From: Aptenodytes patagonicus
Taxonomy: Eukaryota > Chordata > Aves > Sphenisciformes > Spheniscidae
Assembly (NCBI RefSeq): GCF_965638725.1
Contig: NC_134962.1
Coordinates: 7,819,501 to 7,883,500 of the forward strand
DNA length: 64,000 nucleotides
Direction of reading: 5' to 3'
The position numbers and the translations under genes were made by a program. The notes beneath the pieces are model-generated. The model searched no databases. It was not told the DNA's origin and saw only the letters and a program-made list of their open reading frames with translations. Of the stretch, positions 47,331-60,564 are shown one piece after another; the stretch's first letter is position 1, and each line of letters begins with the position of its first letter.

Positions 47331-48803
47331 TCAAACAGCACAGTGTGTCAGATAGTAACCTGTCACTCCTGGAGAGCTCCACTTACATTAGGTGAATCTT
47401 CTTCATTTAAAGCTCAAAAACTGGTATATGATTTTGAATCCAGAAGTAATTGCTCCAAGCTGCATCAGGCCTAGAATTCTTCTAATTATTTTTTTTACTA
47501 ATTTTGAATTCAGATATGACAAATTAAAATCAACTCAGTTTCATTTCTGCCCCAGAAATATTGCTCCTCACTGCAAAATGAATATCAAAGAGCTTTCATG
47601 CAGCACTGATCACTTGTGGGAGGAATCACACTGGGAGGTTAGAGCTGAACTGCAATGTCAGAACTGTGGATAAGAGAAATTTGTTTAGCTGCTAGCTTTC
47701 TTATGGATAGCTTCACTTTTGCTTTTGAGAATTTTTAATATTTTAAATATTAAATTTAGGTATGAAGTTACTATCTGGTAACAATATCCCCTTCAAAAAT
47801 GTATAATAGTACTGGATTTGAGTATTACTGATTTTACTGATAATGGGTTACAGTTAGACTGTAGATCTCTTGAATTGCAGTATGAATTCTGAATACCTGA
47901 TAACTCCTCTTTGCCTCTTGTTTACGTTGACAATTTTTTTCACGTTGATAATTAATTTTAAAAAAACCCAAACCTATCAAAATGTTTCTAAACGCATTCA
48001 AACACAAGCACCACTGAATCAATAAAAATATGAAATCCCAAGATGTGTGTCATATTTTATTGTACATGAAACAACTGGTTTCATGAACCAGGAGGATTTA
48101 CATGAAGCCCTCCCATGCTGCCTGAAATTCCTGCTTTGTTTCTCCCAGCTGGCTTGTGTCAAGTTCACTATCTACTGAGCTGATCTGCTGGTGCAATGTC
48201 ATTGATGTCCATGGAGCTGTGCTGAAGGACAGGCCCGTTCTGTTAAAGCTGGGAGTTATCCTGAAATAAAGCTTTAGCTCGTAACAATCAAGAACTTGCT
48301 GAGTAATATGGCGGGGTCACAGAGTTTAACTGAAGTGCTGAGATGATGATTTCAGAAAGGGAAAGGGGCAGTGCAGGAGCTGGCAGAGGTCATATCTGAT
48401 ACTTCAGTGGAAGCTCATCTCCAGTGGTAGCAATAAAATTATATAATATTCTTATACTTCACAGCCATTCACTGAAATTAATGTTTCCTTGCATAGTTTA
48501 AAGCATTTATCCCTTCAGTGTACTAAAGTTAGGGCTAGCCATGCTTATGTTTTCACTTGACAGAAGTTTAGCAAATCATATTTTTCCAGGAAGAAAAATT
48601 GGCTCCAGCTGTCCTAATCCTGCAGCGACCTAAGGGACCTCTCCTGTGCTGAAGAGGAGTATTAACTCCTCACACCGCGGCAGCTGTAGGAATTCACAAC
48701 TGGAGTTGTACGTAGAGTTTTCCCAGATCATGTCCTGTGAGCATGAAGCATCAAAACAAGGTGCCTAAGAGGCCAGTCAATATTGTTTTCTTGGGAGAAG
48801 TCC

Positions 48804-48826
48804 AAAGAAAAGAAAAGAAAAGAAAA
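48804..48826. repeat. (AAAAG)4 microsatellite
   Basis: Short pentanucleotide purine repeat, four copies with A-rich ends. Confidence 0.85.
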
Positions 48827-51800
48827 TCTGGACATTTTTCTCAGCCCAAAGCCATGAGGGCAGCTGGTGGTGAAATAAAGGTTTAAAATCAACACCGTGA
48901 CAGAAAGGCAGGACTGCCGACACCGCTTCACCTTCATGGCAGTTGGCACCAGGCCTTTGCCAAGCCAAAACCTGACTGTGGGGACTTGCCCTCTGCCTGA
49001 AAGCCAGCACTTATCCCCAGCTCAGCCCATCCCGTCGGCTGCTGGTACAGTCTGAACTTCATGCCTGGCTCCTCCTCGGGACAGAAAAGCATCATAGACA
49101 TGATTCACATGGATCAAGCACCCTCTTGAAGATAATTACTTCTCTTACTGCTAATGCTGCTGCAGGTTCACGCTGATTGTGACCGGGCTAGTTTCTCACT
49201 AAAGTGAAGCATGAAATACACGGTCTAGAATAAGCCTTTTGTTCCCTACTTTTTCTTTTTAGTAAGCCAAGCTCCTCACATTTTATATTTCAGGCTTGGG
49301 AAGGGGAAGGGTGATAGACTGACAGGCAGAAAGTACAGCCAGCAGGCTTCAAAGCTGTGACAGCTGGCAAAAGTCATGACCCAGCCTTTGCAGAAGCTGT
49401 ATTAATGAAGTGAAATATTTAACATAGTATTGTTATATCAGTGCATATTTGATGGAAACATAAAATGCTCATACAGGAGAATAATTGTGGTTCAAATGCC
49501 TGTCCCACCCACTGAGGCGGTATGTGTACAATAACTCTCTGTTTCAGTCCTGACACAGTAACCTTTTATCTATTCTAGAAGCTCCCACATGAAGAAATAG
49601 CTGGTATATATTTTGTAATTCTCCCTCTTTAAAAAAATAGTGACAGCAGGAACCTGGGTATTTTTGTGATGGGGGAAGGAGAGACAATAACAGATTAATA
49701 GTTCTCTTCCTACATCAACACCGTGAACCACAGTCAGCGTCTGGGAAACTAGAGGTTGCAATACATAGTTTGAAAAACCATGTTCAGACTCTTTCTGGTA
49801 AGCAGCATGAGCAAACGCTTCTCATTCAGCATGGTGTTTCAGCTGAAGCGCATGAGCCAAATTCTGCTTTCACATTAGGATGAATCTGGAGGGATTCCAC
49901 TGGGTTTGGTGGAATTATTTCAGAGCAAGACCACAGTAACTCAGGCTGCAGCCTCGCTTGCAATCCCTGCTGAGAGGTATGGGGAGCATGGTAATGATTA
50001 CTTATGATTCCGCTTCCCTGGAGCTCCCTGCACTGAAGTAATTATTCTCTCCTTTTCATTACCCATTCAGACTGCACTGGCTAAATACAACACAGATTCA
50101 ACAATTAATATGGACTCCATAAGACAGTGGGGAAAGCCTACTTGCTGAAAACATAATTCTTCAGTAATCACTAGGAATTGCTAACTGTAAAGGAGCCAGA
50201 TCCAATAAAGCTTAAAACTTAAGCAGAACTTAAGCAGAAACAGTTTTCCCTGTAACTCTGAGTCAGGCATTTCAGTTTTGGAGGCACATGAGTTCAGATG
50301 TGCACCTGCTCTCTGAAAGATGGGGATGTTTGCAGTGCTGGTGTGATGTGTCTTACTCTACCTCTGCACCATCTTTCGAGCTCATGTCTGTCCCAAGGAT
50401 TATGGATTTCATTCCAGGGATCAGGTGTTTAGGAGTGCCAGCATCTTATTTTGGGGTACCTCAGTTGTTGAAGCCCCAGGTCTGTAACAACATAAGTCAT
50501 TGCACTGCTTCTGAGTTTCTGGAAACCTACTCTACAGTGGGTTACTGAAGTAACTTATATTGAGCTGACAAATCCGAACCTCAGAGCTCTCACTCAAAGT
50601 GTCTTAGAAATGCAAGGTTACATCTGAAGACTAAGAGTTGCTGTGTTGTTTGCCATCTGCCATCTGCACTGAAGCGTCGGATGGGGCAGAGTCTCTCCCT
50701 TCTAAAATGACTGTGTTAGCGTGCAAAAGCTCTCACTGCCAGGACAGCCTTCCCTGAGACATGGTATTAAATGCATTTGACCAACAGAGAAAATTCTGGG
50801 AGAAAATTCCCACTGGGATATTCAGATGATATTAAATGTGTTTTGGATGTTCAGATTAAGCTGAAACCACAGAATGGTGGAAAGGGAGATGGTTATGTAG
50901 ATCCTGATGGATTTACTGAGTTTCCATGAGAAACGACTCTACGTCACCAACTCCATTTACTTTGGTGTCTGCTTCCCTCCAGCACTGGCTGGAACCAAAT
51001 CACCTACTTCAGACTTGCAGCCCTGCTGGATTCCTTGGACCTCAGCCTGTTTCTCTGACCAAAGAAGGCAGAAATGTACCCAATTTACCCGTTCGACAGT
51101 CTTCTTGGACAGGAATGAAATTGAACTCAACAAACTTGGAATTTTTCACTGTAAAAAAAGTATCTTTTATTTCACAACTCATCCCTGTTTACAGCTGTTA
51201 CTCAGCCATCAGTGCAGGGCAAACCCTGCAGACCTCAGAGGCTGGTGTGTCACCCCTCGGGCAGTCGGTCCAAACTTGCCCGGATGCCGAGGGCAGGCGG
51301 GTCCTGCCAGGGGCTGGCCTGGCTCTGGGATTTAGTTGGCTCACACGGCTCTCCCTGCTTGGGATCCGGGCTAAATTAAGCAATGCAAATGTTGGGCTGG
51401 TCCTCCCTCATCTGAAAGAAGAAGGAAGTCCATGACTCACTTCATCCATCCTCTTGGGACTGAAATGGGAAAGGCTGAGTCAAAGCTTCATTTGTATTTT
51501 GTCTGAAACTGTCAGAATTTGGCTGGAGTTATGCCTAATTTTTTTTCCTCAGCTGTTCTCCTGCAGTTTCCTTCTCTCAGCTCTCTCTAGTGTTGCTAAG
51601 GGTGTATTGCTGCTCATCCCTCCTGCTCTGCTAAATAAACCTTGACCGTAACAGCCAGATGGAAGTCCTCACCTTAAATTAACATGTCAGCCCCTTTCAA
51701 GACTACATATAGCAAAAGGAGATGCAAATATAGACCAATATTAATCTGTTCTTCAATTGTCAATGTTTGAATGGTGTTGGCTCTCATTCTGGACAGTAAT

Positions 51801-54654
51801 AAAAGAAGCTGGCTAATCATATATAATTGTTGGGAGCTCTGTGCCATTCATTAACAGGAAGTTTTGTGCAGCTGTCAGATGCACAAGCTGAGCATTTCCT
51901 GCAGGGGAGAAAGATTTATTTGGTGACAGTTTCATTATAGATTTTGGATAGAAAAAATTGCACTTTGATCACTGAAAAATCATGAAAGAAACACCTCTGC
52001 TTTGGAGAGGATTCTCCTCTGTGGCCATCGTCCTCCCTCCACTGCCACCCAGCTAAATAATTCCCGAGCACGAGGCAAAACAAAACTCATCGTGTGCACC
52101 TCTGGCCTGTCCTTCATGAATACACGGGATGTCTTTGAAATGGCGGTAAAATAATAGAATTGGAGCTCAAATATGCCTCAAAGAATGGACAGATAATTGT
52201 CCATTAGGATCACATAACTGGGAAAAATTAAATCGGTATAAACCTCGCTCTGATCTCTAATTTAATAAGGTTACAACAGTGAAATCAAGAAGAGCATCTC
52301 AGTGACTGCACATCAAATTAGCTCTCAGTATAATTGCACTGATGTTGGAGGAATCACAGCAGAAAGACATTTCCTCTGATATTTGCTGTAGTTATTTCTG
52401 TTGTTGTAAGAGCTGCCAAAGCAGGTCAGAGAAGGATGAGCTAGGAGGAAGAGGGGAGGGAGAAACAGCTTTGATCTCAACACGAATAGCCTTGATACTG
52501 TGGAAAGACACATGGGGACATTGAGAGTATTCACACTGCCTGGCTGCAGGTATCCAACTCAGTTGCCAAAATTCAGGTATCGGACTTGAGAGGGAAAGGC
52601 ACTTCAGACGGGTGTCACAACAACCTCCTGATTTGCCCAGGTTAACGCAGACTCACAGCACAGCCTGCGTAGCATCCAAAGGAGATTCGTCCTCTTACTT
52701 AAGCACTTATGTTAAATGCCCAAAGCTAGGCAGTGACCTTTTCTTTTAAAAGTATCTAAATTATTCCTGGCCAATTCAAGTCATGAAGGGGAAAAGATGC
52801 CTGGATGAATAACTGCAAACACAATTCTGTGGAAAATAAGGAAAGCGTACAAACATCCTTCAGCGATACCACCATCTGTTTGGGCTCAATTCTAAGAATA
52901 GCCTTTTTTGAGGAAAAGGAATATTTTTATTCTTATATTCACAGCACATGCTATAAGATGGAGTATATGATAATCCAGATTATTTTTTTCATGATGCACA
53001 TTAAGTTTTTAAGACTGAATTTGATTACTTTTTAGAAGCAAATAGCTCCTTGGAAAGCAAATATGGTGCAAACATATACTGAATCTTAATGACATTTTCT
53101 TAAAGAAATGGAGTGTTTCTGGAATGAAATATTTACATCTTGCATTTCAAAATTATTTCATTATAATAATTAAACCCAAGGAAAAAGAGAAAAAAATACA
53201 AAAACCAGTGAATGAAAACTAGTCCAGCGTCACTGAATGGGTGACAGGTTTCGCAGCCAGGTTGGTATTTTGTGCCTTAGCCCACAGGTAAGTTTTGTTG
53301 CCACCACCGCATGTGCCATCCAGAGACCGTTCCCAAAATCAATTTTTTTCTCTGGACAGGATTATGAGACTGAACTTGTGGGGTATCATCTGAGCTTATA
53401 GGCAAAGATTTGCAATATCTAAGGTGATAAAGTAAGGGAAAAATTATAAAGCTGCTTGACCTCATGCTTGAGGACCTGCAGGAATCAGAATATCCACTCA
53501 TCCTCCCATGCACTGCTGAGCTGGTGGACGTAATCAGAAGCTCTGTTTTCATGCTTAGAGTTTCTTCATTGTCCTCTGAAGCATCTGATACCATTCACAG
53601 CCAGCACACCACCCTTGTTACAGATCAGTTTCTTTATCATGGCTAAAAACATAATCATATTCAAAACCGTAAAGCAACACAAAAATAAAAGTGCCATCCG
53701 GACGATATGAGCAAGTATATAGAGAAAAACATCGCGGGGATTGCAATGGTATTCCAGTTTATTTCAATCTTGAGACACATACTGTGCAGACAACACACTA
53801 CTTGAAACAAGCTGATTAATATATTTGAACACATGAAGCCGACAGTCAAGTGATCTATGTACACCAGGCTTGGATGAAAGGAAGCCTAAAGAGAACTTCT
53901 GGGAACCCCTGGCCTCAGGATATTTCATTAATAATTAAGGAGAAGTTGACATTATGCTTTTAGTATCTTCACATCATGACAGCGTTAACAGCATCGCTGC
54001 TGTCACCCGCTGTGCTGGGGAGGAGCCTTGCAGCAGGAGCTCCAGCCAGTCCCCAAACTGGTTTATGGCATCGCCCTGAGTGAGCCTTTCACAACTCTTT
54101 GCTATCACTTTCTCAAACTATAAAATAAGGATTTTTTTGTTGGTATTACAACAGTCTGTGGGAACTCCAGCTCCTGAAATCAAGTTTTATTGGCTGAGGT
54201 GGTGTGAAAACTCAGAACAAAAAGCCTTGCCCTGCTCCAGACACCCCCAGTCTGAGCATGGGCTTAGTGACTCACGTAAGGGAGCGGTAAATTGTGACAA
54301 TAGGTTTAAAATATAAACACCAGTTTACACATTATGGAAGGATATTAAGATCCACTTTGACTACAGCAAACAGTCATGTCATTAAATGTAGTTTGGCTTT
54401 TTTCTGCCATTGTGGGAAAAATCTGTATTTGGAAGGGGTTTTTAGGTGTTCAGCACAACGTTGCAATTTCCAACAACTGAGTGTCCGTGTTGGGCTGCCC
54501 CGAAGCCATAAAGTCAAGTATGCATTTGAAGAGGTTTGGGTGGCCAGAACGCTCAAGAACAGAAAATATTTCGAGAAGGGCTGGGAAGGTGGACTACTCC
54601 ACCCCTCTGTGTGTTTGCACCCAGTGTTTGTGAGCACTCCCTGGGCTGATTACA

Positions 54655-54694
54655 GGAGGCAGAGGCAGGGGCAGAGGCAGAGACAGGGGCAGAG
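54655..54694. repeat. GGCAGA-type degenerate hexamer repeat
   Basis: About 40 bp of alternating GGCAGA, GGCAGG and GACAGG units. It explains the Gln/Arg-rich stretch in the long plus-strand frame that crosses it, which is therefore unlikely to be a gene. Confidence 0.8.
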
Positions 54695-57600
54695 CCACTG
54701 GGGCTGGGCAAGCAGCTCATCGCCCCGACCAGCTCTGGCTCCCAGGGGCGCTGGGTGCCCCGGCCGCCCTCCCCCAGGTAACTCGTGCTGCTGCTGTTGG
54801 TTTGGCTTTTCTTGGGTTTTGCTTTTGCTCTTCCTCTGCTGCCACTTCTGTGCCACGCTTGAGTTTAGTCCTGCCTGTGCTCTCGTGCTAAGTGATCTTG
54901 GGAGCTCCTGCAAGTGCTTGGCTTTTTTTTTGTTTGGGCTTTAAAGTGCCTGGTATAAATTTTCCCTTTTGGTGCACTGTTTTTTTCTGCAAAAGGACAC
55001 AAGAACAAAAAGATCAGCTTTCTGACAGAGCGTTTCTACCAACCGGGTTGGGATTATTCACCTTCATGGCATTGTTGAACTGTTGCTTCCCTGAAAGCCC
55101 AGGGTGTGAATGTTTGAACTATTTTGCTTTTCCCATTTGGCTACAATGCAGAGTGGCTGAAAGAATTGTATTAAAAACTGCCCCTAGAGCCTCAAGGACT
55201 GTAATTCTGCATGTCCTGGATGCATGGCCAGCTGGCAGGTTGCTATTCAAATTGTTCTTGGGTGTTTCTTGTTTGCTCTAGGTGAGTCATCTCAATCCTT
55301 CCTTCTCCTGTCCCTTCGCTACTGTCTGTTGTGTGTCCATTTCTCCACCTTAGCCACTGACAATGCTCAGATGCATTTGTCCCCTGGTTTCATCACACCT
55401 AACACGTGTCTGAGTTATCTTTTTCTGCAGGAGAGCAATTGAGAGCTGCGCTGAAGGAAGGTAAGGAAACTTTCTAAAACCCTATCCTATTACAAGTCCT
55501 TCCTTGGCTCCACATGAATCAGAGCAGGAGATTCTGCCTTTCTAGCTGCACACTGACTGACAGTCCCCATGTTCACCTCTTTTCCAAAAGGCAGGATAAG
55601 GGACAGGGATGTACTAAAGAGGATCCAGTCCTTGCTCTGCAGCCACAAGGCAGGCTGCTTTTTGCATGAATTAATGCGTGCTAGGTCCTTCCTCTGCCTC
55701 TGGAATATACACGAGTTTGTTTAAGTCTTTCCCCGACACCTGCAGAGTGGACATATCTATAATGAAATGAGATGCAAAGAGAACTAAGTAAAGTTGGTTA
55801 TTTTTTTCTGACATTTAAGTACAACGTATGGCAAGTTTTAGTGAGGAATTAATTGTGTACTTTTTATATTAACAGACACTGTGACACAGGCGATTGTAAT
55901 ATTCTAGGTTGGTCAATACATTAGAAAGGTCAGACTTATCTGGCTTTAGCCAGAGTACACAGTAGATCATGGATTTTGTTGTAATTTTCTCCCGTAGTTT
56001 TCAAAGCTTTCACCGTTCTGCCAGGACCAAAACAATGATTTTTGAGAGTGAGAGAAAAAGGAGAATTTTACCAAGCCTTGAGCTCATGCTCGGGGCCCAC
56101 TACAGTTCATATAACGTAAAAAAAAGAAAAAATCTAAACCCCACAATTTTTCTTTTGGATTATTTTCTGCATTACAATAGAAGCAGTGAAGCATAATTTG
56201 GGAAAGGAACTGTTTCAGAGCTGTGTCTGATCTGGAGGCTGGTAGTTCATGTTCCTTTTTAAACCAGTCAGGCTGCATTCCAGTTTGTCTGAATGAGCCC
56301 CCTGCGAGGATAATATTCTTGAAACTTAATCGAAAAATCTGTATCTAGAAAGGAAGCCTAAGGTTGAGAATGAGTTTACTCCAGTTCCTCTCGACTTCTA
56401 AGGGTTTTCTTCTCATTTTGAAAAAAGTGTTCTTGCATCAGCATCATCTCTTTTCCCCTCTCAGTCCCCAAAAATTGTCTTGCCCCTGTGAACGTCGTCA
56501 AACCTTCCCTCATAAAATAGATATCTTGCCAACAACACCTCCCAGGTCTGGTGGAGGTTTGCTCCATACTCACAGCTTACTACAGAGACCAGCTTTGTGC
56601 TTTTCAGATGTAGAACAAAGGGCACAAATAGGTCCCACCGGGTGGTTGTACCACTAATAAATAACTATGATTAATAACCGAGACAGCAAAATCACCCAAT
56701 GGAGAGACCAAGTCAGCATCCCAAGAGACAGTGTAGGGTTCACAGCTGGACAGAGGTCCTCAGTGGTTGACAGTGTCTGATTCTGCCCACTAGGAACAAG
56801 CACGTGGCCAGATTCTGAGAGCTCCCGAAGATTCACAGTTCTCAGGCAAGTCACTGCACACTGGGAGACCTCAGCATCTTTTGAAACTCCATTTGCTGGT
56901 GTGAGGACTTTAGCTGGGTGTCAAAATGGGGCTTGGTGCTTAGATTTTGGCAGCCCACGTTCAAAATGGTGGTCTTCATAGACGCAGTGGTGAAAAAAAG
57001 ACACCAAATGAGAGCCTTGTGGGAGCCCCTTATTTTTTCTAAAACTTTCTTGGCTCCACATTTAATAACTTTATCTTCAAGAGAAGTTGTTTCAAATGAG
57101 AGAAAAATGGATTTGTTAGTATAAACTAGAGTCCTGGGCACTTTGGGGAAAATATAACCATTTCATGTTAATGACGGAGCTGGAGCAGAGCTCGTTTATG
57201 TAAATCTAGAGCCACATATGGGTGCAATAACATGCAATAGTCTCTGCAGCAGCAATTTCTAGATGCGATGGCAGAAGCAAATAGCTGTGACATTACTTGG
57301 TTGGCAACTTGAAACTCTGCCAAGTTGATACCATTTTGTATGTGTATATTACCACTTCTGCTGATACTCAGTTTTGTCTATAGGTGGCAGTGACCTTTCA
57401 TTTTTTCTTTAAAAAAGGGAAGAAGCATACGTACATATATACCTTCCTAATTTTACTAAAGGAACTGGGCCAGGATTGTGAGGCTGTGCCGCTGACTGAG
57501 CTCTGTACCCAGAGGAACGGCCGCAGACTTGTCATCTTTTTTCAGTAGCCACTTTGCCCCGGAGCATGCTAAATGTGTAGTCGCAATACTGCTCATACAA

Positions 57601-60307
57601 TGCAAAAATCAGTGCAATACAGTAATCTATTACTGTTGCAAGGAGGGGAAAAGTCCAAAGACATATTGTGTATGTGCATTGTGGAGAACTGCATTTGATG
57701 TTTTGGGATCATATTCCTGAGGGGGTTATGTAGCAAGTTTGTCCCATTTTTAGCAAAAATAGCCTCCAAGCCTTGTCCAGCTTTCTATGAGAGAGAGGGT
57801 TCTGGTGAGTGAAAATCTTTAAAAATTCCACATGACCACTGTGTGTGTTTTATTTCTGTGAGAATTATAAACTTGATTGTAGAAAATGGGCAATCTCTCC
57901 TAGAGTAAAATATGCCAGAGATTGGAGCCTGTGATCTCTGCTCAGTATCAGATAAAGATAACTTTCTTGACGTGAGTAGAGCTGCATCAACAGGAAACTG
58001 GAGTAATTGAGAATCAAGCTACAAATCATTGTTGAAATTTAAAAAAAAAAAGGAATTTGCTTCTTTCACTCCCCTCAGATATGTACTGACTTTATAGCAC
58101 ATGTGAAAAAGGAAGCACATAACCTGCAAATATTCCATCCTCTGCTTAAGTTGTCTCCTGGCATAAACCAGGCGGCCCTGTGAATGGAAAACAAAAGTAA
58201 ATCCTCCAGATTCAACCAGATACTAAATTTACCATCGAGACTAAGCAGTAGGATTTGAATCTTGTTTTCTTCTCTTCCGATAGGATAATACTTAAAGTTG
58301 CTAGGAAACAGAATTACATAGCAAGGACAAGAGGCCATTGTACATCCATGGGGAAACGTTGGCTGTTTTCCACCACAAATCAGAAGTTCTGATTTATAGT
58401 GGAAATATCAGTTGAGAAGATAAAATCCCTGTAAAATGACTCTGCACTCTGAAATCAAGGCTCAGTCCTACAGCCACTATTTATGCAGCGATTCGCGGCA
58501 GCGCACGACTGCAGTTCATGTTTCAGCATCAGTGGGGGCCATTCAGTGTCCAGCGCGGCACTAGGCACTTAGCAGAGAACAATAACCATCTCTGGAGAGA
58601 GGCCCAGCTTGGATTTCACATCAGCTAGGGTGCAGCATAAAATAGAAACCAGATCTGGACCATCCCTATAAAGCAAAGGTTTGTAGGTTGGGGTTAGCAA
58701 AAAACCACAACCAGTTAGAGCTCTGTAAACAGTAACTGGAAGCAGGCGCTTGGGGCTGTGGGCTGAAAGGAGAGCTTGCCCCCAGTTCTCGCATTCAAAT
58801 TCTAGTGAACATGATTTAGCAAGACTACTCTTCTCCTTCGTTTCTCCAATAGCCAGGGGCTGTTTAAATAAAACACTAAAGAAGTTGTTCTCATCCATAC
58901 CTCTGCAGCTTCACTGATTCATACAGGCATAAGCCAGAGCAATAATAAAACAGAAGAAGAGCACTTGATACCCGTGGTGGCTGTGCAGGACATCCAACAG
59001 GATAAGCACTGAGGCTGGAGCTGGCTCCAGCCCTCTGCCTTCCTCTCTTTGGATACCTTCCTCTTTCAAGGTGTGGCTCAGAATAGTTTCTCCTTATTTT
59101 TTATTTGTGTAGCTTTAACAGTATATATACATATATATCCTAAGCCAAAGTCAATAGGAACCTTTCTCTTAACTTCAATCTGGTTTGCCCTTCAACCATG
59201 TTGCAGGGAGTGTGTTTGGCCCCAAAGAATTTACAGTCCTAAAGCGTAGTGAGCTCAGAGGGTACATAAATGTATTTTAAATTAAGGGGAAAAGAAAAGA
59301 AAAAAACAAAACAAAAAAACCCAACAGGTTTATGTGTACTTGTACATAGGAAAGAGGCTAAAATAGAATCAAACACATTGCTCCTGAAACAAAGTTTAAA
59401 GATATCAGAACAGTTTCAGTAAGTGTTGAATTATCTAATGGACTAATAGTAATTAACTAGCTAAGATTATGCCTGGATTGTAGTCACAGCTGTGACCCCA
59501 GTAGGTATGAACATAAGAAAGCCATTTGAAACTGGCTAACTTGGGTATCAGTAGTGCCACACCTGTGGCAACACAAGATGCTCGAAAAACGCATCCAGGA
59601 CCACAGATGAACGCTGCGGTGGCTGGTTCATGTTGTCTCTGACTTGCTGCAGCTACAGTCTTGGCAGTGCTTGAACTAGCCAAGGAAATGTAGCTCATTA
59701 CTTCTGTGAGCTGCAGTCGACCGGTGAAGCTATCTAGAGCAGACCAAATACTTCCACAGCCACAGGCGAGAATTTTACCCAGAGGATTTGTTATACATAA
59801 CTGCAGGACATACAGGGCCTAATTCTCAGAGTTTACATGCATGATGTCTTTACATGCTGCCTCTTCTCTCTCTTCTTTTTTTTAAATGAAAACCAAACAA
59901 AAATATAAAACCCCACCACGCTGCTGTAATTTATTCATATAATTTGGTCTTCTTCACTTTATTCTGCTGCTAGCTCCATGTTACTATCTACTGAGTTCTA
60001 ATTAACGATGCAGGTGTGATTGCATCCAGCTTCCCTCAACAAACAAGAAAAATTTGTTAGATTGTACCATTTTTAGTGAGCAGCTGTGAGCCCCTATGCA
60101 CAACTGGGTTTGAGTAAGACTGGTTGGTGCAGACTGATGACTAGGGCAGGTGCCTTTGGGAAAGCAGGTGGGACTTATTAGGAATTTAAACAGCCTCTCA
60201 AAGTCTGTCACCATTGGCTGTCTCTTAATTTGAATTAGGCAGTAAATGCATATTAATGAGAAACAAAGGGTTATCTGGTTTGGTTTTTTCTCTGCCTTAC
60301 AGGAACC

Positions 60308-60376
60308 ATGGGGAATACAATGAGTGTCCCAGAGGAAGCTGAAGAAGACAATACGTGCACAGTGAAGAGCTATCAG
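60308..60376 (+). CDS. BCAS1: BCAS1 first coding exon
   Basis: The exon starts at 60303, five bases before the ATG (GGAACC-ATGG context), right after a TTACAG acceptor. So at least one upstream non-coding exon exists. It ends VKSYQ at donor GTAAGC, phase 0. Confidence 0.88.
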
Positions 60377-60564
60377 GTAAGCAGGAGTTGCCCACTCTCA
60401 TCTTCCCTGGCTATTGCAATATTGTAAATTTCAAATCCCGTGATGTACCCAGTCCTAAGAACTGTAATATTTGCTATTTCAGGCTCTATCTGAATCTCCT
60501 GACAATATTAAAAATGGATCCGTTGCATTTGTTGAGACTCATTCTCCTGCAATGAACGGTGAAG
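60308..60564 (+). CDS. BCAS1: Brain-enriched myelin-associated protein 1 (BCAS1), 5' part
   Basis: BCAS1 is an intrinsically disordered, probably N-myristoylated protein that marks early myelinating oligodendrocytes and is amplified in some breast cancers. Two coding exons are visible: 60308-60376 (23 codons) and 60483-60564 (27 codons plus one base). The protein opens MGNTMSVPEEAEEDN against MGNQMSVP in human, keeps the TYQ/SYQ exon boundary, and continues ALSESPDNIKNGS, which aligns loosely with human DNASALNG. Gly2 and Ser6 fit the N-myristoylation rule MGxxxS. Splice sites are canonical: acceptors TTACAG at 60302 and TTTCAG at 60482, donors GTAAGC and GTACGT. Gene order next to CYP24A1 supports the call. 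The rest lies right of the window. Confidence 0.88.
60483..60564 (+). CDS. BCAS1: BCAS1 second coding exon
   Basis: 82 nt, ALSESPDNIKNGSVAF to PAMNGE plus one base, donor GTACGT. It is low in hydrophobic core residues, as expected for a disordered protein. Sequence identity to mammals is low, so the call rests on frame, splice sites, position and the short conserved pattern. Confidence 0.75.

Larger units (their letters stand above)
22601..60302. other. Intergenic region CYP24A1-BCAS1 (includes unseen BCAS1 5' exon)
   Basis: About 38 kb with no recognisable coding exon. Open frames are short or sit in GC-rich patches (22860-22970, 30550-30720, 34735-34875, 43340-43640, 51240-51370, 54640-54780). 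No tRNA, rRNA or intact transposon is visible. In mammals the interval downstream of CYP24A1 carries a cluster of VDR-bound enhancers. Candidate sites here are the DR3 at 27181, AP-1 motifs at 39655-39875 and 44569-44593, and nuclear-receptor half-sites at 47295-47330. A non-coding first exon of BCAS1 must also lie upstream of 60303. Confidence 0.65.

Noticed and set aside
50907..51435. Overlapping 142- and 169-codon plus-strand frames
   Set aside because: Two overlapping frames of similar length in different phases, no recognisable domain, partly in a GC-rich patch.
54294..54944. 216-codon plus-strand open frame
   Set aside because: It crosses the GGCAGA simple repeat and a GC-rich patch, has Cys/Leu/Phe runs from T-rich DNA, and resembles no protein known to me.
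57382..57396. Oestrogen-response-like inverted repeat (AGGTGG-CAG-TGACCT)
   Set aside because: One half-site has two mismatches, which is common by chance.
22601..60302. Search for tRNA, rRNA, CRISPR, or intact retroviral and transposon genes
   Set aside because: No repeat-spacer array, no cloverleaf-like sequence and no reverse transcriptase or transposase motif was seen when reading by eye. A computed RepeatMasker or tRNAscan run would be decisive.
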